From positions 1-35,296 of the forward strand of contig NZ_JAQMSD010000258.1 of assembly GCF_028330525.1 (NCBI RefSeq): a DNA stretch of 35,296 nt, read 5' to 3'. The position numbers and the translations under genes were made by a program. Under the pieces are notes generated by a model. That model saw only the letters and a list, made by a program, of their open reading frames with translations, did no database searches and had not been told where the DNA came from. This document shows positions 25,563-34,281 of the stretch, one piece after another. The stretch's first letter is position 1. The number at the start of each line of letters is the position of its first letter. The stretch comes from Spirulina sp. CS-785/01 (GTDB taxonomy: Bacteria > Cyanobacteriota > Cyanobacteriia > Cyanobacteriales > Spirulinaceae).

Positions 25563-27689
25563 ATGAGCTTATCAATCTGGACTGGACAATCGTATCCACT
25601 TGGGGCCACCTGGGATGGCAAAGGCACAAACTTTGCAATTTTTAGTGAAAACGCCGATGCAGTAGAATTATGCCTGTTTGACGAACAGGACCGAGAAACC
25701 CGCATTGAACTCACAGAAGTCAATCACTTTGTTTGGCATTGCTACCTCCCCGGTATTGGACCCGGCCAACGATATGGTTATCGAGTCTATGGGCCCTTTC
25801 TCCCCAGTTATGGCCATCGCTTTAATGCCAATAAACTCTTAATTGATCCCTATGCCAAAGCCATTGCGGGAGATGTGACTCACGACGAGTCAGTTTTTGC
25901 CTATCCTTGGGAGAGTGACGATGAAGACTTAGGCTTTTCTAGCTTAAATAGTGCCGCTTGCATCCCGAAAGGCATTGTCATTGATGAATCCTTTGACTGG
26001 GAAGGAGATGAACTCCTGAGAATTCCCCGCCATGAGTCAGTGATCTATGAAGTCCATGTGAAAGGGTTTACCCAACAACATCCCGATATTCCCAAACCTT
26101 TACGAGGGACCTATGCTGGGTTAGCCCATCCTGTCGCCATTGATTATCTCAAATCCCTCGGTATTACAGCCGTTGAACTCCTTCCGGTTCACCATTTCCA
26201 CAAAAATCAAGGTCATTTAGTCGCCAAAGGATTAACCAATTATTGGGGATATGACTCCCTCAACTTTTTTGCCCCCTACTCCGGCTATAGTTCGAGTGGG
26301 ATGTATGGGGAACAAGTCCGAGAGTTTAAGGAAATGGTCAAAGCCTTACACCAAGCTGGCATTGAGGTGATTCTCGATGTGGTATATAACCATACCGGGG
26401 AAGGCAACCAAATGGGGCCGACGCTTTCTTTTCGGGGGATTGATAATTCTTCCTATTATCGAACCGTTGAAGATAATAAACGCTATTATATGGACTTTAC
26501 CGGGTGCGGCAATTCCCTCAATGTTCGTCATCCCCAAGTATTAAAGTTAATTACCGATAGTTTGCGCTATTGGGTGCAGGAAATGCACGTGGATGGTTTC
26601 CGCTTTGATCTTGCCTCTGCCCTCGCACGGGAATTGTATGATGTCAATAATTTAGCCGCATTCTTTAATATTATTCACCAAGACCCGGTATTATCCACCG
26701 TTAAACTCATTGCTGAACCCTGGGATATTGGTGAAGGAGGCTATCAGGTGGGGAATTTTCCCTTGCTGTGGTCCGAGTGGAATGGCAAATATCGGGATAC
26801 CATTCGAGATTTTTGGCGCGGCCAAGATAGTAATTTAGCCGAGTTTGCTTATCGGTTTACCGGAAGTTCAGACTTGTATGAGTCCAATGGCCGCAGTCCC
26901 AGTGCTAGTATTAACTTTATTACCGCCCATGATGGGTTTACCCTCAATGATCTGGTAAGTTACAACGATCGCCATAATGAAGAAAATGGAGAAGATAATG
27001 AAGATGGGGACGAACATAACCGTTCTTGGAATTGTGGCGAAGAAGGGGAAACCGATGATTCGGAGGTGTTACAGTTGCGGTCTCGACAACAACGAAACTT
27101 CCTCGTCACCCTCATGTTATCTCAAGGGGTCCCCATGTTACTCGGTGGGGATGAAATGGGCCGCACCCAAAAGGGTAATAATAACTCCTACTGTCAAGAT
27201 AACGAAACCTCGTGGTTTGATTGGAGTTTAGCCACCAAAAATATTGATTTACTAGAATTTACCCGTCAGTTAATCGCCTTCCATCACGAAAACCCCGTTT
27301 TTCAACGTCGTCAATGGTTTCAGGGACGAGCCATTCACGGGTCAGGCATCCGGGATATTGGCTGGTACAATGCCACTGGGGAGGAAATGACTGAGGAACA
27401 GTGGAATGAGGGCTATATTACCGCCATTAGCATCTTTCTCAATGGCGAAGAAATTAATATCCCAGACGAGAAAGGACGGCGTATTATTGGGGATAGTTTT
27501 CTCCTCCTGTTTAATGCCCATTATGAACCCTTAGAGTTTACTATTCCCGAAGACTTGCAGCAATGGCAATGGCAAATGTTAATTGATACCACCTTGCCCA
27601 AGTTTGTGGAAAATGGGAAAGTTTATGAGGATGATCAACCCATCGAAGTGGAAGCCCGGTCTTTAATGGTTTTCAAACGACTACGCTAG
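25563..27689 (+). CDS. glgX: glycogen debranching enzyme GlgX (isoamylase type)
   Basis: A 708-residue GH13 enzyme that cuts alpha-1,6 branches of glycogen in the cytoplasm, releasing linear oligosaccharides for storage-carbon breakdown. An N-terminal CBM48 domain (about 10-120) begins SYPLGATWDGKGTNFAIFSE. The GH13 catalytic barrel has VILDVVYNHTGEG, VDGFRFDLASAL (nucleophile Asp349), KLIAEPWDIG (acid/base Glu385) and FITAHDGFTLND (Asp457). The C-terminal beta domain ends VEARSLMVFKRLR. All catalytic residues are present and the length is normal. The gene stands alone, convergent with the DUF3493 gene nine bases downstream. Confidence 0.97.
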   Translation: MSLSIWTGQSYPLGATWDGKGTNFAIFSENADAVELCLFDEQDRETRIELTEVNHFVWHCYLPGIGPGQRYGYRVYGPFLPSYGHRFNANKLLIDPYAKAIAGDVTHDESVFAYPWESDDEDLGFSSLNSAACIPKGIVIDESFDWEGDELLRIPRHESVIYEVHVKGFTQQHPDIPKPLRGTYAGLAHPVAIDYLKSLGITAVELLPVHHFHKNQGHLVAKGLTNYWGYDSLNFFAPYSGYSSSGMYGEQVREFKEMVKALHQAGIEVILDVVYNHTGEGNQMGPTLSFRGIDNSSYYRTVEDNKRYYMDFTGCGNSLNVRHPQVLKLITDSLRYWVQEMHVDGFRFDLASALARELYDVNNLAAFFNIIHQDPVLSTVKLIAEPWDIGEGGYQVGNFPLLWSEWNGKYRDTIRDFWRGQDSNLAEFAYRFTGSSDLYESNGRSPSASINFITAHDGFTLNDLVSYNDRHNEENGEDNEDGDEHNRSWNCGEEGETDDSEVLQLRSRQQRNFLVTLMLSQGVPMLLGGDEMGRTQKGNNNSYCQDNETSWFDWSLATKNIDLLEFTRQLIAFHHENPVFQRRQWFQGRAIHGSGIRDIGWYNATGEEMTEEQWNEGYITAISIFLNGEEINIPDEKGRRIIGDSFLLLFNAHYEPLEFTIPEDLQQWQWQMLIDTTLPKFVENGKVYEDDQPIEVEARSLMVFKRLR

Positions 27690-27698
27690 TGGGGTACG

Positions 27699-28001
27699 CT
27701 AGTTGGGGGGAGTCCGACTCCGGCCTTGTTTGGGGCTTTTTTTCCGTTCCTTATCAATGCGGAATAACCACACCATCAAGGCTACCACCCCCACCTGTAG
27801 CGCGAAATTGGGTAATGCGTTACTCACATTACGGCCTGCGGCAATTTGCGCTAAGAAAATGACAGCCCCAATGAGTCCAGAGGCCCCGAAGGTAAAATAC
27901 GCAAACCGCCGTAACCCACGATAGGGGTTACGGGCTTCTTCTTTCAACTTGGCGTATTTTTCGGGGCCGAGTTTTTTACCGGGGGGGTTAGACTTAGACA
28001 T
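27699..28001 (-). CDS. DUF3493 small membrane protein
   Basis: A 100-residue protein. The basic N terminus has KLGPEKYAKLKEEARNPYRG; two transmembrane helices follow (about 32-54 YFTFGASGLIGAVIFLAQIA and 63-81 FALQVGVVALMVWLF), and the tail is basic. This matches the DUF3493 family of cyanobacteria and chloroplasts, whose plant members have been linked to photosystem II assembly; the exact role of this protein is not known from sequence. Its stop is only nine bases from the convergent glgX stop. Confidence 0.82.
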   Translation of the reverse strand: MSKSNPPGKKLGPEKYAKLKEEARNPYRGLRRFAYFTFGASGLIGAVIFLAQIAAGRNVSNALPNFALQVGVVALMVWLFRIDKERKKSPKQGRSRTPPN

Positions 28002-28121
28002 GGAAGACTTCGCATTGAACGGGCGACTGGATGACCAAGCATCAGGACTCGCTTGGAGAAAATTGTAACAGGTTTTCTCCTCTAGTGTTCTTATGTTATA
28101 GTGGGTAATTGCCGATGAATT

Positions 28122-28193
28122 GCCCGATTAGCTCAAAGGTAGAGCGATCCACTCGTAATGGATAGGCTAGCGGTTCAAGTCCGCTATCGGGCT
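28122..28193 (+). tRNA. tRNA-Thr (anticodon CGT)
   Basis: A full cloverleaf: acceptor GCCCGAT/ATCGGGC, D arm GCTC/GAGC, anticodon stem ATCCA/TGGAT with loop CTCGTAA (anticodon CGT at 28154-28156, reading ACG), a 5-base variable loop, and T arm AGCGG/CCGCT with loop TTCAAGT. The discriminator base is T and no CCA is encoded. Position 26 is G (28146), the target of Trm1-type enzymes. A TATAGT (28097-28102) sits about 20 bases upstream. Confidence 0.95.
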
Positions 28194-28282
28194 TTAAAAA
28201 TTTTTCCCGATCTAGCCTCCTTTCACACTGCCCTATCCATTCCAAGGGTTAACCTCTAGTAGGGGATTTACTCGACTTTAAT

Positions 28283-28303
28283 CAGTCATCAGTCATCAGT
28301 GAA
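28283..28303 (+). repeat. heptamer repeat CAGTCAT, three units
   Basis: CAGTCAT, CAGTCAT, CAGTGAA in register, in the gap between the tRNA and the 3' end of the disulfide reductase gene. Confidence 0.65.
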
Positions 28304-28444
28304 ATAAGCCTTGAACAGTCAGGTTTTCCAGCATTGGCTATGCTCAAACGCATCCCCGTAATGCTAGATCAATGGCCCATCTCACCCCTGCAAAAAAGCT
28401 CTAGACATCACGAGACAGCGCGATCTCCTTCACGAGAGACTAGC

Positions 28445-30100
28445 CTACAGGAATCCATTTCCTGCGAAATTTAAATAGGTTTGATACCCTCCCGTTAAAT
28501 TTGCCGCATCATAGCCATTTAAGCGTAAAGCACGGGTGGCATAATAGGCCCGTTGACCCACTTGGCAATAGACGTGAATCGGTTTCTCTTGAGGGAGTTC
28601 TGCCATTCGTTCCCGTAATTGATTCAAAGGAATATTCACCGTCCCTTCAACATGGCCGCGCTCAAACTCATCCACATCTCGGACATCTAACAACACCCCC
28701 TGAGACAAGTCCACTTGGTCCCATTGAATAATCGGTGCATCTCCCCGTAAATGGTTGGCCGCAATCATTCCGGCAAAATTCACTGGGTCTTTCGCTGCGC
28801 CAAATTGGGGAGCATAACACAACTCGGCCTCCTCCAAATCATACACCGTGCTATGCTGTTGCACGGCCATGGCAATCACATCAATGCGCTTTTCCGTCCC
28901 TTCTTCGCCTACCGCTTGCGCTCCCAAAATACGCCCATCCTCTGGGGAAAAGAGCAGTTTTAAATCAATGGGTTTTGCTCCAGGGAAGTAACCAACGTGG
29001 TGGCCGGGGTGTAAATAGACTTTCTCGTAGGGAATATTGGCTCGTTTCAGGGTTTTTTCACTTGCTCCGGTACTCGCTACGGTGAGGCCAAAGATGCCAC
29101 AGACAGATGTACCTTGAACCCCTCTAAATTCTACCTCTCGGCCCGCGATGGTGTCCGCAGCAATGCGGCCCTGGCGGTTGGCGGGGCCTGCTAAGGGGAT
29201 CAGGGTCCATTCCTTGGTAATATAATCTTGCACCTCCACGGCATCCCCCACAGCCCAGATAGAAGGATCGCTGGTTTGCATCTTTGCATTAACGCGAATG
29301 CCTCCCCGTTGGCCTAATTCTAAACCCGCGTCTTGGGCGAGTTTATTCTCCGGACGCACCCCAATGCCTAAAATGACGAGATCAGCGTGATATTGTTGTC
29401 CGGACTGGGTAGAGACGATGATTTCGTCCTCTGCTTGGGTAAATTCTTTCACTCCGTCACTCAGAGCAAGATTCACTCCTTGGGCTTTTAATTTATGATG
29501 GACAGGTGTCACCATTTCGGGATCAACGGGGGGTAAGACTTGGGGGAGTTGTTCTACGAGGGTGACGTTAATGTCTCGATGAACGAGGTTTTCAGTCATT
29601 TCTAAGCCGATAAACCCCCCACCGACGACAATGGCCCGTTGTACATTATGTTCGCTGATCCAACTGCGAATGCGGCGACTGTCGGGGATGGTGCGTAGGG
29701 CAAAGATTCCTGGTAAGTCTAACCCCGGAATGGGGGGACGCACGGGGGACGCACCAGGGGCTAAAACTAGCGCATTGTAGGCTTCTTGGTAGGTTTTATC
29801 CTGTTGTAAATCTTTAACGGTGATGGTTTTTTGGTCTCGATCAATGCTTAATACTTCATTTTCGAGACGGACTTCTATGTTAAAACGGTCTTTAAAGAGT
29901 TCTGTATTGGCAACGAGGAGCTTTTTCTCCTCTTGGATGACATCTCCCACGTAGTAGGGGAGGCCACAGTTGGCAAAGGAGACAAATGAACCGCGATCGA
30001 ACATGATGATTTCTGCATCTTCATCCATACGACGCGATCGCGCGGCACAAGAGGCCCCTCCCGCAACTCCGCCAACGATTAAAATTCGTTTCTGTGCCAT
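28445..30100 (-). CDS. CoA-disulfide reductase-like flavoprotein fused to a rhodanese domain
   Basis: A 551-residue protein of the pyridine nucleotide-disulfide oxidoreductase class. FAD binding is at RILIVGGVAGGASCAARSRR (5-24). The redox Cys is in SFANCGLPYYVG (Cys45), the single-Cys arrangement of CoA-disulfide and NADH-dependent persulfide/polysulfide reductases. NAD(P)H binding is at RAIVVGGGFIGLEMTENL, and a second FAD motif is IWAVGDAVEV. The C-terminal part (about 455-551) is a rhodanese domain with active-site loop HVYCQVGQRA (Cys512). The fusion matches CDR-RHD/NPSR-type enzymes, which reduce CoA disulfide, CoA persulfide or polysulfide. A role in sulfane sulfur or thiol homeostasis is therefore likely. 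It has a plain ATG and stands alone. Confidence 0.9.
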   Translation of the reverse strand: MAQKRILIVGGVAGGASCAARSRRMDEDAEIIMFDRGSFVSFANCGLPYYVGDVIQEEKKLLVANTELFKDRFNIEVRLENEVLSIDRDQKTITVKDLQQDKTYQEAYNALVLAPGASPVRPPIPGLDLPGIFALRTIPDSRRIRSWISEHNVQRAIVVGGGFIGLEMTENLVHRDINVTLVEQLPQVLPPVDPEMVTPVHHKLKAQGVNLALSDGVKEFTQAEDEIIVSTQSGQQYHADLVILGIGVRPENKLAQDAGLELGQRGGIRVNAKMQTSDPSIWAVGDAVEVQDYITKEWTLIPLAGPANRQGRIAADTIAGREVEFRGVQGTSVCGIFGLTVASTGASEKTLKRANIPYEKVYLHPGHHVGYFPGAKPIDLKLLFSPEDGRILGAQAVGEEGTEKRIDVIAMAVQQHSTVYDLEEAELCYAPQFGAAKDPVNFAGMIAANHLRGDAPIIQWDQVDLSQGVLLDVRDVDEFERGHVEGTVNIPLNQLRERMAELPQEKPIHVYCQVGQRAYYATRALRLNGYDAANLTGGYQTYLNFAGNGFL

Positions 30101-30210
30101 GATGATTTTCCCTAAGCAACTGCTTCTATGAGTATATTGTTATATGGATTAAAGCCAAGGCCAGAAAATTTCAGGATTGTTTTGGGTTACTGTTGTAGAT
30201 CAAGCCGTTG

Positions 30211-30253
30211 TAAGCATTCAGCATTCAGCCGTTAGCTGATGGCTGAATGCTTA
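30211..30253. repeat. heptamer-derived hairpin TAAGCATTCAGC...GCTGAATGCTTA
   Basis: Perfect 12-base arms (30211-30222, 30242-30253) enclose a nested alternative pair ATTCAGCC/GGCTGAAT. The left arm contains two GCATTCA heptamers (30214-30227). It lies in the divergent gap between the disulfide reductase and the first binding-protein gene. It could be a mobile repeat or an RNA hairpin. Confidence 0.65.
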
Positions 30254-30365
30254 CTACTATAACTTGGGCAAACTCAGCTTTTCCTCTTGATTTGGTAGTA
30301 TAGAATCCTAAGTTCACTGGGAAAATTGCCCAGAGTTGCTTGCTGTCTCATTTTTTTGGATTATT

Positions 30366-31904
30366 ATGTCGCAGAAACGCGAAATCAAACTGTTACTCAG
30401 TACCCTCATCATCACAGCAGTGATCCTTGGAGGGGGATATTGGTTGTTACGAGGGCAGTTTGGGGGAGAAACTGCATCGAGAAACAGTCAAACAGATACT
30501 TCGGGCAACTCTCAACCCCTACCCGCAAAAATCACCACGGGAGACAGTATATTATTCTCCAATGCTACCCCACAAAAACAGGATGCGGTTCAACAGTTAG
30601 CCAATGGGAATTATACCGAAGCACAAAACCTTTTGAATGTCTCACTCAAGATAAACCCCAATGATCCCGAAGCGGTGATTTATCGCAATAATGCCCAATT
30701 ATTGGCCAACCCCCAAAATGAATATTACACCATTGCAGTGGTTGTCCCAGTGCGCGTGTTAGATGACCAAAATAAAGCAGCGGCCATCTTGCGAGGAGTG
30801 GCACAGATGCAAACGGAAATTAATCAGTCTTCTGCCCAAATTAATGGCAAGGGGTTAAAGGTAATTATTGCCGATGATGCTAATAGTTTAAGTGAAGCTG
30901 AAGCGGTGGCCCAAGAGTTAGTCAATCAAGAGGAATTAATTGCCGTTATTGGTCACTATACCAGCGAAACCACTGAAGCTGCGTTACCGATTTATCAAGA
31001 AAATCAAGTGGTGTTAATGTCGGCCAGTAGTACCTCGGATACTTTTTCTAACTATTGTCGAAATCAGAGTAATTCTTGTGTCTTCTTCCGCACCATCGCT
31101 AATAATGAGAAGTCGGTGGATTTCTTCTCGGAAAGACTAATTAATAATGCCCGTCGTGCCAGTCTTTTGTATAGTCAGAATAGCGAGTATAGTCAGTCGT
31201 TTCAAAAGAACTTCCAAGAGACGTTCCCCAATAAAGGAGGCACAGTCATTAATCTGTCACAAACCGATTTATCCACGGCAGGGTTTAACCCTTCCCAAGT
31301 GATAGAAAATGCCCAACAACAGGGAGTAGAAGGATTGGTGCTTGTTCCCGATGGGGGAACTTCTGCGGCCTCGTTAAGAAATGCCATTGCTTTAATCGAA
31401 ACGAATCAAGGTCAATTATGGATGGCGGGTTCAAGTTCCTTATATAATCCTACGGTTTTAGACTCCCTGCAAAATGCTCCAAACCAAACCTTAAATACAT
31501 TGGCAATTTATACCCCTTGGCATTATAGTAATGGTTGTGAAACTCCGGCAGGACAACAATTTTGTAATGGCGCACAGCAATTATGGGGGACTCGTTTTGT
31601 GAGTTGGCGAACGGCAACGGCTTATGATGCCACCAGTGCGCTTACTGCGGGATTAAAGCAACTCTCGCCTAACACGAATAATCCTCAAGAAATCCGGCAA
31701 GGTTTATTGAATACTCTTGCTAATCCGAGCTTTGAAACCCAAGGTGCGACAGGAATTGTGGCGTTTGATCCGAATACTCATAACCGCGTTAATCCTCCTT
31801 TAGAAATTGTCAAAGTTCGCCAATGTTCTGGAGTACAATATGGTTTAGCTTTTGTTCCCATAGAATATAATTCGACTAAGGAAGCGGGATTAAGTTGTTC
31901 TTAG
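30366..31904 (+). CDS. membrane-anchored type 1 periplasmic binding protein (branched-chain amino acid type), copy 1
   Basis: A 512-residue protein starting MSQKREIKLLLS, chosen because the tandem paralogue begins the same way; the frame opens 30 bases upstream at a TTG. A single hydrophobic segment (about 9-28, LLLSTLIITAVILGGGYWLL) with no lipobox predicts an uncleaved anchor. A single TPR-like unit (NGNYTEAQNLL to AVIYRNNAQLL, about 75-115) follows. The rest is a Leu/Ile/Val-binding-type fold: YYTIAVVVPVRV, AAILRGVAQMQTEIN, LKVIIADDANS, AVIGHYTSETTEAALPIYQ, MSASSTSDTFSNYC and VLVPDGGTSAASLRNAIAL. Such proteins feed ABC transporters or act as sensors. No permease or ATPase is adjacent, so a sensory or scaffold role is possible. 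The ligand is unknown. Confidence 0.85.
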   Translation: MSQKREIKLLLSTLIITAVILGGGYWLLRGQFGGETASRNSQTDTSGNSQPLPAKITTGDSILFSNATPQKQDAVQQLANGNYTEAQNLLNVSLKINPNDPEAVIYRNNAQLLANPQNEYYTIAVVVPVRVLDDQNKAAAILRGVAQMQTEINQSSAQINGKGLKVIIADDANSLSEAEAVAQELVNQEELIAVIGHYTSETTEAALPIYQENQVVLMSASSTSDTFSNYCRNQSNSCVFFRTIANNEKSVDFFSERLINNARRASLLYSQNSEYSQSFQKNFQETFPNKGGTVINLSQTDLSTAGFNPSQVIENAQQQGVEGLVLVPDGGTSAASLRNAIALIETNQGQLWMAGSSSLYNPTVLDSLQNAPNQTLNTLAIYTPWHYSNGCETPAGQQFCNGAQQLWGTRFVSWRTATAYDATSALTAGLKQLSPNTNNPQEIRQGLLNTLANPSFETQGATGIVAFDPNTHNRVNPPLEIVKVRQCSGVQYGLAFVPIEYNSTKEAGLSCS

Positions 31905-31915
31905 ATTTGGTTTAG

Positions 31916-31950
31916 AAGGCAAAAGGCAGAAGGAAGGAAGAAGGAGGAAG
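31916..31950 (+). repeat. heptamer repeat AAGGCAA-like, five units
   Basis: AAGGCAA, AAGGCAG, AAGGAAG, GAAGAAG and GAGGAAG in register, starting 11 bases after the stop of the first binding protein. Confidence 0.7.
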
Positions 31951-32062
31951 TTAGCCTAAGAAGAAGGACAGAAATTAATCAGAGTAAGGCTGTTAGCTCA
32001 ATTTAAGTAATTTTAGTTTCTGGATAGTCACTAAAACTAATTACCAATTACCAAATAAGACC

Positions 32063-33589
32063 ATGGCCAAGCTACGGGAAATCAAAATTTTAATCGGCAC
32101 ATTAGGGATTACTGCTGCTATTTTGGGGGGAGGATTTTGGGTGATCAAAGACCGTTTCTTAGGAAACCAAGCGAGGGATCCCAACTCCTCCTCCACCGAA
32201 GAAACCTTACCAGCCCAAATCACTGCCGGAAGCACCATTTTATTTGCCGATCCCTCTGAGGAGAAACAACAGGCCGCAGCAGCGTATAATCAAGCCAATT
32301 ATGCCGAAGCGGAGACGTTATTTCAAGCGGCTTTAGCGGAGTCTCCCAACGACCCCGAAACGGTGATTTATTATAATAATGCTCAATTGCTGGCCCAGGC
32401 GGATGCCGACTATTATACTATTGCTGTGGTTGTCCCAGCACGGGTAAAGGATGATCAGAATAAAGCGGCGGGAATTTTGCGGGGAGTGGCCCAAGTTCAA
32501 CAACAAATTAATCAGTCGGCCACCCAAATTAATGGGAAGGGATTAAAAGTCATTATTGCTGATGATGCCAATAGTTTAAGTGAAGCGAGAAAGGTTGCTC
32601 AAAAGTTAGTCCAGGATGAGGAAATTTTGGCGGTGATTGGTCATTATAGTAGTGGGACGACTGAGGCCGCTTTATCGGTTTATCAAGATAATCAGATGGT
32701 TCTCTTGTCTGCAAGTAGTACCTCTGACACCTTTTCGACCTTTTGCGAAAGTCAGGCCGACTGTGTGTTCTTCCGGACTATTGCCAATAATCAGAAGTCG
32801 GTGGACTTTTTTGCGGAACAGTTAATTGAGAATGCGCGACGGGCGACGATTTTTTATAGTTTCAATAGTGATTATAGTCAGTCCTTTCAAGAGAACTTTC
32901 AAACCCTGTATCCCCGTCAAGGGGGGACGGTGGTGGAGTTGGGTCAAACAGACTTGTCAAAAGCGGGGTTTAATCCGTCGCAAGTGTTGGAAGAAGCGGG
33001 ACAGCAGGGGGTTGAGGGGTTGGTGTTAGTGCCGGATGGGGGGACTTCTGCGGCTTCGTTGAGGAATGCGATCGCGTTAATGGAAACCAACCAAGGCCAA
33101 TTGTGGGTTGCGGGGTCTAGTTCCCTGTATAATGCGGCGGTTCTAGAAGCCTTAGCAGACGACTCAGAGCAAGTTTACAATACGTTTACGGCTTATACCC
33201 CTTGGCATCATACAACGGGCTGTAATACGCCCTCTGGGCAACAGTTTTGTCGAGAAGCGCAGCAAGTCTGGGGGACGAAGTTTGTCAGTTGGCGGACGGC
33301 TACTGCTTATGATGGGACTCGTGCGTTAGAAGCAGCTTTAAAACTGCTGCCTAGAGATAATAATAATCATAGACAACTCCGCCAACAGTTAAGGAATATT
33401 CTGGCGGATGGGAATTTTGAAACCCAAGGGGCCACGGGAGTGGTGGCCTTTGATGAGGGAACACACAACCGCACTGATCCCCCTTTGGAAATGGTGCGTA
33501 TTCGCAGTTGTCCTAGTGCGAGTTATGGGTTAGCGTTTGTGCCGAGTGAGTATAATTCCGCCGAGGATGCGGGGTTGAGTTGTAATTAG
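32063..33589 (+). CDS. membrane-anchored type 1 periplasmic binding protein, tandem paralogue (copy 2)
   Basis: A 508-residue paralogue of the preceding gene with the same plan: anchor (MAKLREIKILIGTLGITAAI), one TPR-like unit (NQANYAEAETLFQAALAES), then the type 1 binding fold with near-identical blocks (QINGKGLKVIIADDANS, EGLVLVPDGGTSAASLRNAI, ETNQGQLW, VSWRTATAYD, FETQGATG). Differences cluster in the linker and in short loops. The 158-base gap from copy 1 holds a heptamer repeat and no clear terminator, so co-transcription is possible. Codon usage is more GC-rich at many synonymous positions than in copy 1. Its TAG overlaps the convergent GST stop. Ligand and function are unknown. Confidence 0.85.
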   Translation: MAKLREIKILIGTLGITAAILGGGFWVIKDRFLGNQARDPNSSSTEETLPAQITAGSTILFADPSEEKQQAAAAYNQANYAEAETLFQAALAESPNDPETVIYYNNAQLLAQADADYYTIAVVVPARVKDDQNKAAGILRGVAQVQQQINQSATQINGKGLKVIIADDANSLSEARKVAQKLVQDEEILAVIGHYSSGTTEAALSVYQDNQMVLLSASSTSDTFSTFCESQADCVFFRTIANNQKSVDFFAEQLIENARRATIFYSFNSDYSQSFQENFQTLYPRQGGTVVELGQTDLSKAGFNPSQVLEEAGQQGVEGLVLVPDGGTSAASLRNAIALMETNQGQLWVAGSSSLYNAAVLEALADDSEQVYNTFTAYTPWHHTTGCNTPSGQQFCREAQQVWGTKFVSWRTATAYDGTRALEAALKLLPRDNNNHRQLRQQLRNILADGNFETQGATGVVAFDEGTHNRTDPPLEMVRIRSCPSASYGLAFVPSEYNSAEDAGLSCN

Positions 33590-34242
33590 CTTTTTTGCAC
33601 CATGGCCTTGATTTTAGCTTTTGCGGCTTCAATTTCTTCTGGGGTGGGGGTGGTTTGTTGCCAACTGTCTCGTTGTTGCAAGCGATCGCACCATTGCTCA
33701 ATTTTAGGATAATCGGCGAGAGACTGTCCTAACATGGGTAAGACGGGGATTGTGGTCCCGGCCACGACATCGGCTAAGGTTAACTGTTCTCCCATAAAAT
33801 AGGGACTGTCTTCTCGTAATAAATCATTTAAAAAGCCTAAGACGGTGGCAATCTGTTGATGGGTTTTTTCTAATTGCTTGGCTTCTACGGGGACTTCCAT
33901 CCATTGACGCAAAAGCGGAATGGTTGCGGGTTGAAATTCATTGACGATGACTAATTCGATCATGCGGACTGTTGCAATATCTCGCGCATCCATGGGTAAG
34001 AGGGAGGGACTGGGATATTTGGCCTCTAAATAGTCTAGAATGGCGAGGGATTCAAAGACCCGAAAGCTGTCATCCACCAACACGGGGATATGGTGAAAGG
34101 GGTTGAGTTTAAGAAAGTCCTCTTGAAACTGATCCCCATTTAACTGCATGAGGATGGGTTCAAACTCTAACTGCTTTTCGAGGAGGGAAACCCACACCCG
34201 ACGGGCGTTGTTAGAAATGGGGGTATAATAAAATTGCAACAT
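33586..34242 (-). CDS. glutathione S-transferase family protein
   Basis: A 218-residue cytoplasmic protein. The N-terminal thioredoxin-fold domain runs LQFYYTPISNNARRVWVSLL, with the catalytic-type Ser/Asn near residues 8-12, then the glutathione-binding HHIPVLVDDSFRVFESLAIL with the cis-Pro and Glu-Ser pair. The helical C-terminal domain has LNDLLREDSPYFMGEQLTLADVVAG, the N-capping box of GSTs. The ATG (MLQFYY) has GGTGG eight bases upstream; a GTG four codons earlier is possible. Members conjugate or reduce substrates with glutathione; this substrate is unknown. Its TAA overlaps the stop of the convergent binding-protein gene by three bases. Confidence 0.9.
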   Translation of the reverse strand: MLQFYYTPISNNARRVWVSLLEKQLEFEPILMQLNGDQFQEDFLKLNPFHHIPVLVDDSFRVFESLAILDYLEAKYPSPSLLPMDARDIATVRMIELVIVNEFQPATIPLLRQWMEVPVEAKQLEKTHQQIATVLGFLNDLLREDSPYFMGEQLTLADVVAGTTIPVLPMLGQSLADYPKIEQWCDRLQQRDSWQQTTPTPEEIEAAKAKIKAMVQKS

Positions 34243-34281
34243 GGGCGTATCCACCGAGACGAGACTACCGCGATTCTCATT

